A DNA stretch of 64,000 nucleotides from Entoloma clypeatum (taxonomy: Eukaryota > Basidiomycota > Agaricomycetes > Agaricales > Entolomataceae). The position numbers and the translations under genes were made by a program. The stretch lies in NCBI GenBank assembly GCA_963565915.1, contig OY751486.1, positions 5,518,001 through 5,582,000 on the forward strand. Reading direction: 5' to 3'. Under the pieces are notes generated by a model. That model saw only the letters and a list, made by a program, of their open reading frames with translations. It searched no databases and was not told where the DNA came from. Below are positions 46,020 to 56,811 of this stretch, piece by piece (the first letter of the stretch is position 1; each line of letters begins with the position of its first letter).

Positions 46020-48623
46020 ATGTCGGTAGGGCCCGCTCCTGACGTTGCCACGCGCACCTCGTCGCGGACGGGCGCACAGGCCTTCCCCCAGTCTCACCTC
46101 GCTGCCCTCCTCACCGAGGCTTACAAGGAACTCGAGGTTCAACGCGTAGAAGCTTCCCTCCAACGAGGACGTGCCGTCAAGGCCGAGAAGCTCGTTCAAA
46201 CCCTGACCCTGCTCCGTGGTACCCTCGTCCCGTCCCTCAGCCCCGTTAACAATGCCGATGGTCCTGATTTCTCGCCGTCAATATCCCCCGCCACCGCCAA
46301 CACCGCTCGCCAGCCCTTTACGGTGTTCCCATCCTCCCCCAAGTTCAACCTTGATGAAGCCACGCGCCTTGTCCTCGAGTACCAGGAACGTGCCAACCAC
46401 GCCGAACAGGAGCGTGACGAAGCCATCGCCCTCCGTGTTGCTATCTGCGACGACTGGAACCAGTTGCATTCGTACCTAATTGAGGTCGACAAGGCGGCCG
46501 CCGACGCACGCCTCGGATTCGACCGCATCGTCAAGGCGAATGGCGGACAGCTCGTCATTGCTAAAATTCATGCCCCTCCCAATGTTGCGTCCCCACTTGA
46601 TCAGAGGATTCCCCATCAGCCAACGCCCACAAACGTGATCAAGCAGTGCCCGCCCTTGTCGCTTCCACCAATCCCAGTGCCATCTGCACCGACCACGAGG
46701 CGCAAACGCACCTCAAGTCTCGAAACCCACATTTCCCCGCCCGCCACGAAGCGGTTAAGAGGAGAGTTCTTGGAACCCGTGAGCACGAACCCTTTTCTTT
46801 CGTTGCCTCATGCGATTTAAACGTTTCTTCTATAGAGCCATGGCTACCCATCCCCAAGCCAACACTTCATGCATACTCACGCACATCCTCCCCCATACAT
46901 CCATGGAATATCCCCGTCGCAACATCAAACGTCACGTAGGATGACCTTTCCTTCGGGCCCATCGTCCTCAGCCCACGATCCCCCCTCTGCCTCCTCTTCA
47001 CGCGCGCACGACCACACTTCCTCACATTGCGACCAGTCCAATCACCATAACCACCTATCCCGCTCTGAAATGCATCGGAACTTGCGGAAGTCGTGCTTGA
47101 GTCGTTCCAGTGATGCCAGCATGTCCGTTGATGAGATGCTTCTCGAAATTACTGACGGATCCCCTCCCGAGCCCGCCTATTCTCCTTCTAGAGTGCGCGA
47201 CGCGGTGGCTGACGCTGCCAACCTCCCGTGCGAGCGACATAGCGAGGAAACGAAGAGAAAGAGGGGCCATGACAGTTCCCAGAAAGATACCTATGAATAT
47301 TCAACACAGTCGCCGCTTCAGGGCAGATACCCCGATCAACGTCCGGCTCTCGCTTCCTCGCCTCCTCCAATGGCTACATCCCAAGACCATAAGAGACAGA
47401 CCCGAGCAGGAACCATTCAACGCCAATCCCAAACTCACGTCTTTGCCCCGGTCATTACTGGTGCGCCAGTTAAAAAGGCCAGGTTCCCTGGATCGGCAGG
47501 TCTGTTATTTGTGCTCTCTTCATTACCCTGTAGGCTGACGAGAGACTGTCCTCACAGTCCCGCCCGTTGCGAGCAGCACGAGTAGCGCGGCTCTTAGGGA
47601 TGGTCCTGGTGATGGCGAAGGAGGGGTGGGAGGCACCTACCCGCCGACGAATGAGAAGGGGCAGAGGATCTGCCGCCGGTGTGGGATGCCGGGGAGGTAT
47701 AAAGAGAACAAATGTGTCGAGAAGTGGGGGCCGGGGCCGCTGGGGCCCGGGACGGTTTGTGATCGGTCAGTATGACATTCAGCCTTTGCCGTTGTTTAAG
47801 CTCACAAGAGTGCAGCTGTCGAAAAAAGATGAAACGTATCGAACGCAGGGGGACTCTGGATATGCACTCACAGCGGGAACTCGAGGGACAGCACGTACCG
47901 TCCATGTCGCAGGTTCGACCTCACGCCTCGCAGTCGCAAGATACTGCTACCAGTACGATGGGCTCAGGCTCCTCACCATCTCAAGCCACCATCCACCGCA
48001 CAGATACTCTCCTCGTGCACCAGTCCCCAGTCAGCGGCTCGCAGCTACGTCATACTGGCGAAGATATCCGGCCCTACCCATCGCCTCGCATGCCTCGCAT
48101 GTTCCAGACTGGGTCCCCACACCCTCGTCTCCCCTCATTGTTGAACCAGCCGGAGTCGGCCACGTCACAGCTCTCACAATCTCCCAGTGGGGGTGGGTCG
48201 AAGCGGCCGCCGTTGAGCCCCAAGCTGCCCAGGATTGTGGTCCTGAATGACGACAACATAGATACCTCGGCCATTGGGGGGGGAAGCGAGGCTGCGTTTT
48301 CTGCGAGAGGAGATGGGTCGTCTGCGGGGACCGGAAACCACAGGGACGGTGGCGTGCGCGCAGTCACGGCAATCCCGAAACGTCCTGGACAGGAACAAGG
48401 TGGTGGGAGCAAGACCGGGAGTAGGAAGGGGTCAAGGTCGCCTGTGGACATCCATGTCTGCGATGAGCCTGGTGCGGAGGTTGATTCCGAGCCTGAACTG
48501 GAGGTCGAGGCGGTCATTTCAATGAAAGTGAAAGGTCCGAGACGGATAGAAGCGGACGCGGAGGCGTATCTCTTGGAGGCGGCAGAGGCAAACAGTGTTT
48601 CTTCGAGTGCGGAAGAGACGTGA
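46020..48623 (+). CDS. GATA-like zinc-finger protein with helical N-terminus
   Basis: Four inferred exons, 46020-46778, 46836-47499, 47558-47765 and 47816-48623, with introns of 57, 58 and 50 bp and a continuous frame; 812 residues. The N-terminal ~170 residues are helical and charged (LLTEAYKELEVQRVEASLQ, LEYQERANHAEQERDEAI), probably a coiled coil. A KR-rich motif (TRRKRTS, ATKRLRGE) may be a nuclear signal. The zinc finger spans the third exon junction: RICRRCGMPGRYKENKC, then WGPGPLGPGTVC, then DRCRKKMKRIERRG. This gives CxxC-x(n)-CxxC with the WGPGP turn of GATA-like fingers. The rest is Ser/Pro/Gly-rich with an acidic C-terminus. A nuclear DNA-binding regulator is inferred. It could also be split into two genes (second ATG at 46941), but the first intron joins in frame. 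Confidence 0.82.
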
Positions 48624-50268
48624 ATGTTTCGGGTGGATCATTGGGTGCTCCGTCCCTTGGTCGTTACTCGTCATCGGAAAATTGTTAGTCGTCCATGATG
48701 GTGCCCAGATTTGTCTCGTCCTTTATCATCAGGCTCAGTATGGTAACATGTCATAGCACATACATTCAGGTCTATTGTTCTCGTCCCACAAAAAACTCGA
48801 TACTTATTGTCAGAAACAGGCAGGACGTACCCCCTCCACCACATCGACCACCAATACTCCAGAACGGACATGGACAGTCAAGTTTGATATCTATAATTAT
48901 GATTACTAGTAGATGCCGCGGATTGACGCCTCGAGTCACGACCTGCCGAATATACCATATGATACACATGACAGGCCAGCTCATACCACAGCGGGACCGG
49001 ACCAATGTACCCCGCGAAAACATTGTAAACAATAACAATCTAATATAGAATTTATTTGCTGACCACATTGTGGGAACACAAGTAAAATCCATTTTTAATA
49101 ATTATTTAATGTGCTCTGCATGTTTCCACTGAGCAAATGCAAAAGAAAATGCAAAATGTGATTGTGATGTGGCCCCGATATTTCCTTCTCTCAAATGGAG
49201 ATCCCATTCAAAAATCAAACCACTTGTTTATGAGAACTGAGTTTGATCCCAGCTTACATAGCAGGAACATGCTGAACAAATTATTTATTTGATCCCTATG
49301 TTTTTCCCTCATGCACGAAATTCCCATTGACAAAGAACATTTTTGGCCCATGAGGAGGATGAGATCAGGCCGGGACGCGGAGGCGACGTGTTACGGCACA
49401 GATGCGCTGCACAATGTTCTCTCGATGAAAATGGTCAGTAATCTACAGCGGGAGCCTGTCGCACCGCCCAAGATGGTTCAAACAAGCTACTTATCTATTA
49501 CCCGACACCAAAGGCATTCAAAACGCGTAGGCTGCCTTCCCATACCTGGTAACCACACCGTCATATCAGCCGCGGGCGTGCCTCGAGGGTTCAAGCTACC
49601 CAAACCCAGATCATGTCACCGTCCAACTTGGATGGCACTTTTATGTCAGTTGAGTCGCCGTGCTTTCTGTGACAAGGGCCTTCTTCCCGTCGGAGAGGTG
49701 CCCCCACCATTCTGTCGGCCACATTTTCTGGTAGTGAAGCTACGGAGCACCCAGTATGCGCAGACAGTAAGTGGGAGAGAAGCCACTTACGTCTACTTTT
49801 TGTTTCTTGGTAGTGACCGGTGTTGTGGGAATGTTATGACGTTCGTGCACGTGACTGAACTGCACAGCAATCTGCTCCAAATTGAAGACACCCCACAACC
49901 AGGGTTCCGCGTCCCGCGCAGGGGTTAGGTATCTATCTCGAATCAAGCAAAAAAACACTGACCTATCTCTAACCTGCCAGGTATGTCCAACGCAAGTGTC
50001 ACGCACATCCGTCAAGTTCCACGGTCAGACAGCCCCGCAATTACGCCTCCCGTCACAAAGCCAATGCTGCTGACCTTCCAAATCGGACTACGGGCCCATC
50101 TATGCGGGATCAGTCCTCTCGGCATTGCATGTACCCACTACAGACTCGCGGTACCTGGCCAGGAGCCATCCAAGACTCCCAGAATATGCGCTTCTCAATT
50201 TTCCATCACGATTCATGGGGTGCGTAAAACGATATTAATGCCATTGTCCTGCAGCGAGTGGTTTTGAT
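48624..50268. other. intergenic region with an unsupported frame
   Basis: AT-rich 3' flank to about 49300. A 205-codon plus-strand frame at 49311-49928 has no recognised domain and no bias that would mark it as coding. Confidence 0.4.
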
Positions 50269-51650
50269 ATGAGTCCTACAACTGGCTCAGGTTCCTTCCC
50301 CTTTGGCCTCGCAGCCGATGGTGCACCTTTCTTCTCGCACGCCGCCATCAGGATGGACGCCGACGATCCCGATGCAACGCCCCTGCCGATCCCGATGGAC
50401 CAACGACCCCCTCACTCCCAGCACCCCGACGACCCTTCGCGTCTTTTCACAAGAGCAAATGTTACCAAGCCCCCGCAATTACAACAGCCGCGGTCGCGGT
50501 CCAGTCGTGTGGCACGGATAGGGATACGGAGGGCGACGCGAGGGACTTTGCAAATTTTGGAGGGAGCCTGCATCTGCGCACGCCGATGGGCGGCCCTGGG
50601 ATTGGCGATGGCCCCATGGATACCGGGGGAGTGATTTACCGCTGTCCTCGCGTCAACTTCCCACCAAGACGCCGCCGGCCTGGCCTAGAATCGCTGGGTT
50701 CTATGAGTGCAGCATGGGGTACTGGACAGGATCCCTTTGCAGGCCCCTGGGATAGGGAAGGCGATGTCAGTGTCGATGGCGCTTCCTACGGGTATGGCGG
50801 TTAACTTTCCTCTGCCCGGCAATGCGGCAGGGCAACAGACACAGCAAACGCCACAAGTTCGACATTGGCATGGGTCGTGGAGGATCTGATGTCGTACGAG
50901 GCCGCGGTCCTTGCTCGTCAGGCCCCCACGAATCTCAGTTTGAAGCCGAAGAGGAGGGGCACGACGTCCGTTGCGGGGAGTTAGGCGGTGGCGGATGAGG
51001 AACTGCAAGTTTACGCGTGAGTATCTATAGCCCCTGGTGCGTTTCGGGGTGGGGATCTGGCGCCGATGATTATGAAGGCAGAAGATGCGGGGGAGCAGGG
51101 GAGCAGGGGATGGGAAGGGATGGAGGTAGAGATGACAGCAACGATGCCGCCGCCACCGTCGTCCCAGGCAGCTCTGTCAACGTCATCGTCGTCGTCTTCG
51201 CTCGCCAATGTGTTTGGAAGTTCGCATGTCGCCGGGCAAATGCAGCCTCCGTCTGCGGGGTGTAGGATGTCGTTGGGGCTCCGTCGGACTATGCGGGGCG
51301 CAGCGAGAGAAATGCGAGTCCTGCCCTGGGTTGGAGACAGGTGTCACGATAGTTTTCGCTTTCGGTGTCTGATGGAAGTCCCAGGAGCATGGCCTGCGAG
51401 GGTGGGGGACGAGGGAGTCCGGGTGAGACGATGGCGCGTCCGCCGTTTTAACGTCTGCCTTCGCAGACTCTTGAGCCTGTGAAATCAAAGCGGACACAGT
51501 TGAGGGGGGAGGAGGCCAGCGATGAGGAGAGGCAGGAGTCTAGGAGTGGGAAGGAGCGGCCTGTGGCGGAGAGGATGAGTGTTGGAAGCGTTCGGCTAGG
51601 TTTGAGCTGGATCTTGGGACCTTGGAAAAGTGGTGGGTGAATCCGTGGGC
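50269..51650 (+). other. unresolved multi-exon locus, low-complexity protein
   Basis: Several plus-strand blocks look coding but could not be joined. A 50269 start gives MSPTTGSGSFPFG. A block near 50517-50640 reads DTEGDARDFANFGGSLHL. A helical block near 50889-50980 reads MSYEAAVLARQAPTN. A C-terminal-like block at about 51480-51640 reads GEEASDEERQESRSGKERP. All are on one strand and separated by possible GT-AG introns, suggesting one Pro/Gly/Ser-rich protein or a remnant of one. Family not recognised. Confidence 0.3.
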
Positions 51651-51915
51651 GTATGTCCTTCTGGTTTGTCGCAGTCCCCAGCCTGACGTTGTTGTTTTCG
51701 CAGATGAATTGTTGTCTTACAATTGCAAGTTATCGAACAATCCACTTTCAATACCCCGGACGAAGAGACGTCGTTTCAACTGGTTACGAAAATATCGTAC
51801 AGATTCACATGTTTGCGGCTGTTTGCGGATCCTCATTATAGGGGTCTCCAATGAGTCGAGGAGTCAAGTCGAGGGTCTTGGATACCCCTATAACCCATCC
51901 TTTCTACCTGCCGTC

Positions 51916-53322
51916 ATGCCAGTCACTTTCGCCGTCGCCGCCCACCCTCCAAATCCTGTCAACCTACCTCAACCATACAAGCCCCTTTCCGCCCAAGATG
52001 TTCTCAAAGAAACCTGGGGACGGGGCTCGCGCATGGGAGACTATAAGGAACTATTGCAGTCTTCGATTGCGCCTCAGGGACCGACCGTAATCCCCCGAGC
52101 AAACGGATTAGTAGATACGGTGATTGATGCCTATAACAATCATCATCGATTGGTCTTGAGGTTTGTAGTTGCCGAATGGATGTCAGATTTTCAATCAGGC
52201 CGGACGACGTATGGATCGCGATCCTCTCACAGCTCAGCATCTAGTAAGTTGCCCATGCTCCTGGTTGCCGGGAATCTGATATCATTCGCGTTCTTTCGAA
52301 GTGTCAATGTGCATGCTGAAGACCTGCGCTCCATTTTCGTCGCTCACCAGGGCAAGAAAGAATTAAAGGTATCACTCGCAGGTACTCGATATTCAGTCGA
52401 TTTTGGTACCTTTGTAACATAAATGACGCACAAGATCCAAATGAATGTGAGTTGACAGGAGATTGCTTGCTGAAAACTTAATAACTTCTCTGGGTGCGGG
52501 CCAGGTTGTCGATGACAGCCTGGTCGACTGGATCCTCCCAAATTTCAGCACAACGTCGCACACCGACACAGTCGTCTCTGCCGTCATGATGATGGCAACT
52601 CTCAAAAGGTATCTCTTCTACTCCTGTTCGCTCCTGCCACCGGTTTGAACTCATCCAACCCTTGAAGCTACTTTTCATACACATGCGTTCTCTACAGTGA
52701 AATTCCGTCCATCACCCTCGAAGGCCAAAAGTCAGATTGGGAAGTTTTCCTCGCCCGCCTCGACAAGTTCCCTATTTTCGGTGAGGAGCCCAAAATGTTT
52801 GCTGCTCTCTTGCGGCCCATCCTCGCCCGCTTCATCGGCGCCTTCACGAATGGCGAGGCCGGTGCACCTCAAGACATCGACTTTTGGGGCCGGATCTGTC
52901 ATCACAACTACGGAGGTTCTGGTCCGCCTGACATCAGTGGATGGCTGACAGCGTTTTGCGTGTGGCGCGACAACGGTCGTTGGATGGGACCGACAGGGGA
53001 GGCAGGAGAGCGTTCGTGGATCTGCACGAAAGCTGGGCCTCTTCCTCCGCTGCAGCTGGACGGTATATTCTACTCAACTATCAAGATATCTGATATTCCA
53101 GTGGCATTCGTCGAGGTTGATGTCAAATTGAATGATAATGGGGAGGAGTTTGAGTGCATGATGGTATCGGGACATGTGGGTAGCTCTGTGGAGGGAGAAC
53201 ACAAGGATACGGTGCGGCCGTTGCCAGCGTGGTTTATGTTATCAAGGAGGTCGTTGAAAAAACTTAAGAGGGTAGTTGCGATGCGAAGTACAGTGGTTGT
53301 TTTGTTTGTTGAAATACTATAG
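51916..53322 (+). pseudogene. DUF4419 protein with in-frame stop
   Basis: ATG at 51916 (MPVTFAVAAHPP). Inferred exons: 51916-52160, 52199-52243, 52302-52446, 52505-52608, 52668-53322, 398 codons in one frame. It matches the fungal DUF4419 family: NGLVDTVIDAYNNHH, RPDDVWIAILSQLSIY, NVHAEDLRSIFV, DSLVDWILPNFSTTS, then EIPSITLEGQKSDWEVF, FWGRICHHNYGGSG and GWLTAFCVWRDNGRW. Function unknown. Exon 3 contains TAA at 52420-52422, where a sense codon is expected between VDFGTFVT and MTHKIQMN. A donor at 52414, used with the acceptor at 52504, would skip the stop in frame and lose 11 codons including the stop. So this is either a nonsense allele or an unusual splice form. The first intron, at 38 bp, is very short. 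Confidence 0.85.
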
Positions 53323-53880
53323 TTTTCTCTCAAAACTACCTGGAGTAATGGAATGGACGCCCTTCAGACGAACATACTATAGTACTAGGCTAAGTTCGAT
53401 CACATTTCAGCATTCACCACCCCTCTCCTCTCCGACAGCCGCCCTACACATTCTATCTATGGCGTCGAATATACCTATTCGTGCCGTACCTACTACTTAG
53501 TTCCAGCATACATCACTTGTGCTTGGGTGTGGTTACGAACAAAGGCTGGATGTGATACGCGGGTAAAGCTCGTTGACTCACCAATGAGCCTCCGTCGGAT
53601 GCAGTCAACCGATTCTCTGTGCCTCACTGGCAGATTTTCCAGACCGTAGGTATTTATTTCCGGCTTCCCCAAGGCTTCCCCCCACGGATGTGCGCGTGGC
53701 AGAGCTACACAGTGGGTGTCCTGAACGAAGCGAGGTCTGACGCGTTATGTAATTTTTTGACGATCTCTCCTCCTTCTCCTTCTACCTACCTGTTCCCCTC
53801 GGTTATGCATCGACGCGCTCATCTCAGTGCTATTTCAGTCCTCCAGTCTCCAGTTTTCGACTTGAGGGATCTTAGCCCCC
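53323..53880. other. intergenic region
   Basis: No recognised gene. Ends at the inferred ATG of the next locus. Confidence 0.45.
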
Positions 53881-54951
53881 ATGAAGGACCACTGCCAGCC
53901 ACAGCAAGCGCCAAAGGTGGACCACGACCCCGACACGTCGATTGATATGACAGCGCCGGAAGCAGAGCCTGTCGAGGCGGAGAACGGAGGGACACCGGTC
54001 GACGCTGGACGTGAATCGACCGAACGTGAATGTGAGTGGTAATGGATGAAATGTTCGAAAATGGGACCCTGATCTGCATCTCCAGCTTGCATTACGGTAC
54101 GACTCTGATAGGAAGGATGTCCATCTCTCGTCGTTTCACTTTAATCTGCAAGACGGCAGATCTAGCGGGCCTCTTGCGATGCCTCACAAGACAAAGTAGA
54201 GCTATACATGGTCCCCTCGTCGTAAGTCTGCCTCCGCTCTCACCAGTCCCACACCGGCACTCACCGTCGTCCCAGACACCGTCGTCACTCCCCGTATGAC
54301 CGCCGCAGGCAGTCCCCGTCCCTCACACTCTTCCAGCCCCGCCGGCCCCCCGCTAGACCGCGGCCACATCACGACTCCGCCTATTCTCCCCGCACGGCAT
54401 CCCTCCTCCTCACCTGTACCACCAGATCCTGCTCTCCTCAGCTCCTGGCACCACTTTCTTCCCCGGGAGAGCATTCCCCGGATATATCTACCACCACCCG
54501 CCCCACCTCGACCCCCGGTACAACCCTCAGCCCCATGGCCCCCCCATGGTCACGGCTACGCGTACCACACCACTCTCCCATGCCACCACACCCCAGAAGC
54601 ACCCTCATCATCCACCCTCGTCCTCACTACCATCCGAAGCCACACCACCCGTAGCATGTCCGCGATCCGTATGGTCACCCGTATCCATCGTCCCCACACC
54701 CAGCTCTCCAGCACCCAGCTCAGCCTGGGCCACAGATCATGCACACTGACCACGCGGCCACCAAGCTCAGAGATCGTGTCCGCCGTCGCTGCTTCATCTG
54801 TTGCACCACCGACACCCTTGACCTGGCGTCGTTCCAATCCTCATCCTGGAAAAGTCGTACGTGTTCCTCCCTTGCCCCAATCTGAATCTAACGCTCTGCT
54901 CCACCAGCTCTGCAAAAATTGCGGCCTCCTCGAGCGCACCCACTCCCGTTG
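53881..54951 (+). pseudogene. GATA zinc-finger protein, frame-broken finger
   Basis: Exon 1 53881-54031 (starts MKDHCQPQQAPK, acidic) with a GTGAGT donor. Following exons are Pro/Ser-rich; a 51-bp intron near 54195-54245 rejoins the frame that includes MTAAGSPRP (ATG 54296). The finger is clear but split between frames: CFICCTTDT in one, LTWRRSNPHPGKV in another. A 51-bp intron (54857-54907, TCTAACG branch) then leads to LCKNCGLLERTHSR. Together these match the fungal GATA finger (C-x2-C, T-x-T-x-x-W-R-R, then C-x2-C with CGLYERTH). One extra base at about 54826 breaks it. This is a damaged gene or a sequencing error. The end is unclear; a donor at 54952 follows the finger. Confidence 0.6.
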
Positions 54952-54991
54952 GTAAGGTGGTCCACCCTCGTACGCCGTCCACACCACCCAG

Positions 54992-56180
54992 CCTATTCCG
55001 TCAGAACACCTTATTACCCCCATTACCAGCACCGTCCCTCCCTCCGCCGTATGCCTTTCCGACCCTCTCGATGCCTACGCTCACCTCGGCATGCCCAAGC
55101 CCTTTGTCCACCTCGTTCGTCCACTCGATCTCGTCCTCGACGCACGCATTTCAGGCGACAAAGCCCGTTTCGTCCGCAGCGGATGCAGACCCAACGCCAT
55201 CCTTCGTCCCATTGTCTGCCCATCCCCCCAGCAGAACGGGAAAACAACCGAACAAGTCGACAACAACAAGACCACACTCGCGTTTGTAGTTTTTGCCGCA
55301 AGAGACCTCAAAGCCGACAAAGAAGGCATCCTGGGCTGGGAGTGGGACGATGGCAATGTCGTACACTCTTTTCCAGCCCTTATCCAACTTTATCCAAACC
55401 CCACACATGTTCCTGTGAGTTCTCTCCTACTACGAACGAACGTATCGATGACATCCCCCACCGGCCCAGCCCAGCACACTACGCCCATCAAATGAGCAAT
55501 ATCCTCCACCTCCTCACCTCCACCTCCACCACCTTGTGCCTGTGGCTCCCGTGCCCGGGACTGTGCCCCCGCCACAGATGGAACGTTCCCTCAAGGAGAT
55601 CAGGCTGTCCCTCCTCGACACCGGCGGCACTCGGACGACGAAGGGGAACTTATCTACTTGAGGCCACTCATTGGTCGCAAGCGCGGATTCAGGACGACGA
55701 AGGGCTCGGGCGGGATGGGAGGTCCAGATGTGGGCTGCCCCAGATGCTGTTTCGGCAGGCTGGACCAAGTCGGCCGCAGGAGATCGATGGCGATGTCTCG
55801 ATGGCGGTCGACGCAGACGAGACGGAGGATGAAGATGTCCCTCTTGGGCGTCGACAGCAGGAACAGTGGAGAGGACAGGAACCGGAGTGGTACCACAGTC
55901 GGACGCAGCTGCTTCTGATCCAGACCCACCACTACCAACGAGTGTTTCATCGACAAACCAGGGCAAGAAGGCTCGACGGCGCGGGGAGCAGGGGACCGGG
56001 GAGCGACGATCTGCCAATGGACTGCGAGCAAGAGGAGCTACGGGAGGAGGAGGCATGGATGCCACCGAAGATGAGGAAGAGGTAGAATCAGCGGGAGATG
56101 GAGGCATTGAAGGAGATGTATGGGTCGGCGGAACGGGAGGCGGGCCTATCTTATCACCAGCCCCCTTAGTGACTGAATAA
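54992..56180 (+). pseudogene. SET-domain protein, frame-broken
   Basis: In the frame open around 55000-55400 the SET core is seen: PFVHLVRPLDLVLDARISG, DKARFVRSGCRPNAILRP (equivalent of the RFxNHxCxPN motif), then FVVFAARDLKADKEGILGW and EWDDGNVVHSFPALI. This looks like the fungal Set3/Set4-type SET domain. A donor at 55413 and an acceptor near 55470 lead to AHQMSNILHLLTSTSTT. There one extra T moves the frame to CACGSRARDCAPATDG (post-SET-like cysteines) and LIYLRPLIGRKRGFRTTKG. An acidic tail in a further frame ends at 56180. Histone-methyltransferase or reader function is inferred only from the family. Whether the GATA finger directly upstream belongs to the same gene is open. Confidence 0.6.
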
Positions 56181-56811
56181 CATGGATAGGCCATTAACAA
56201 AGGCCGCCTTCATTGATCGTCTACACCGTGCATGCCGCGCCGCTGGCATTGGGCCTTTTCAAAGGCATGGAATTTGAATTGGTTCGGTTCTCGAATACCT
56301 GCTGCGTGGTGTGCCTTTCGATGTTGTGAAAGCTATTGGACGCTGGGCTAGCGATGCATTTCGGCTGTATCTGCGAAAACACGTGCAAATCTTGGCGCCA
56401 TACATGCAGAGTGAAGCTTCTCTGCATGAAGAATTTGTGCGGTATTCAATGCCTCCACTACGCTGATTAATATCGTGTCTAGTACTTGCACTGCCTCTCG
56501 CGCAATGCGTTGCCAGTGCTTCTAAACCTTGGGTGTCTTTCGCTCGTCGAACTGAAGTCGGAAAGCACCGTCGGCTTTCGCCCACAGTAGGAATAATGTT
56601 GGCGCTGACAGGCTTTCGCCCACATCAAACTTTCATTATCTTGTACTACTATCTTGGACTCTTCTGTGAACGCGACGAAGTGCTGATACATAGATGTGAT
56701 AATATAACTTAGGGTCGCCATTCATTATAGACGGAACTCTTGCCATTGAACAAAAATGGTCTTTGCCTAAAGTAGGTGGAATGGAATAATACAGTAATGA
56801 TTGAGCGCCTT
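56181..56811. other. intergenic region between convergent genes
   Basis: No recognised coding sequence. Two inexact copies of a GGCTTTCGCCCACA word near 56571-56630. Confidence 0.5.

Noticed and set aside
49311..49928. 205-codon plus-strand frame
   Set aside because: No recognisable domain, no supporting exon structure and unremarkable composition; not called as a gene.
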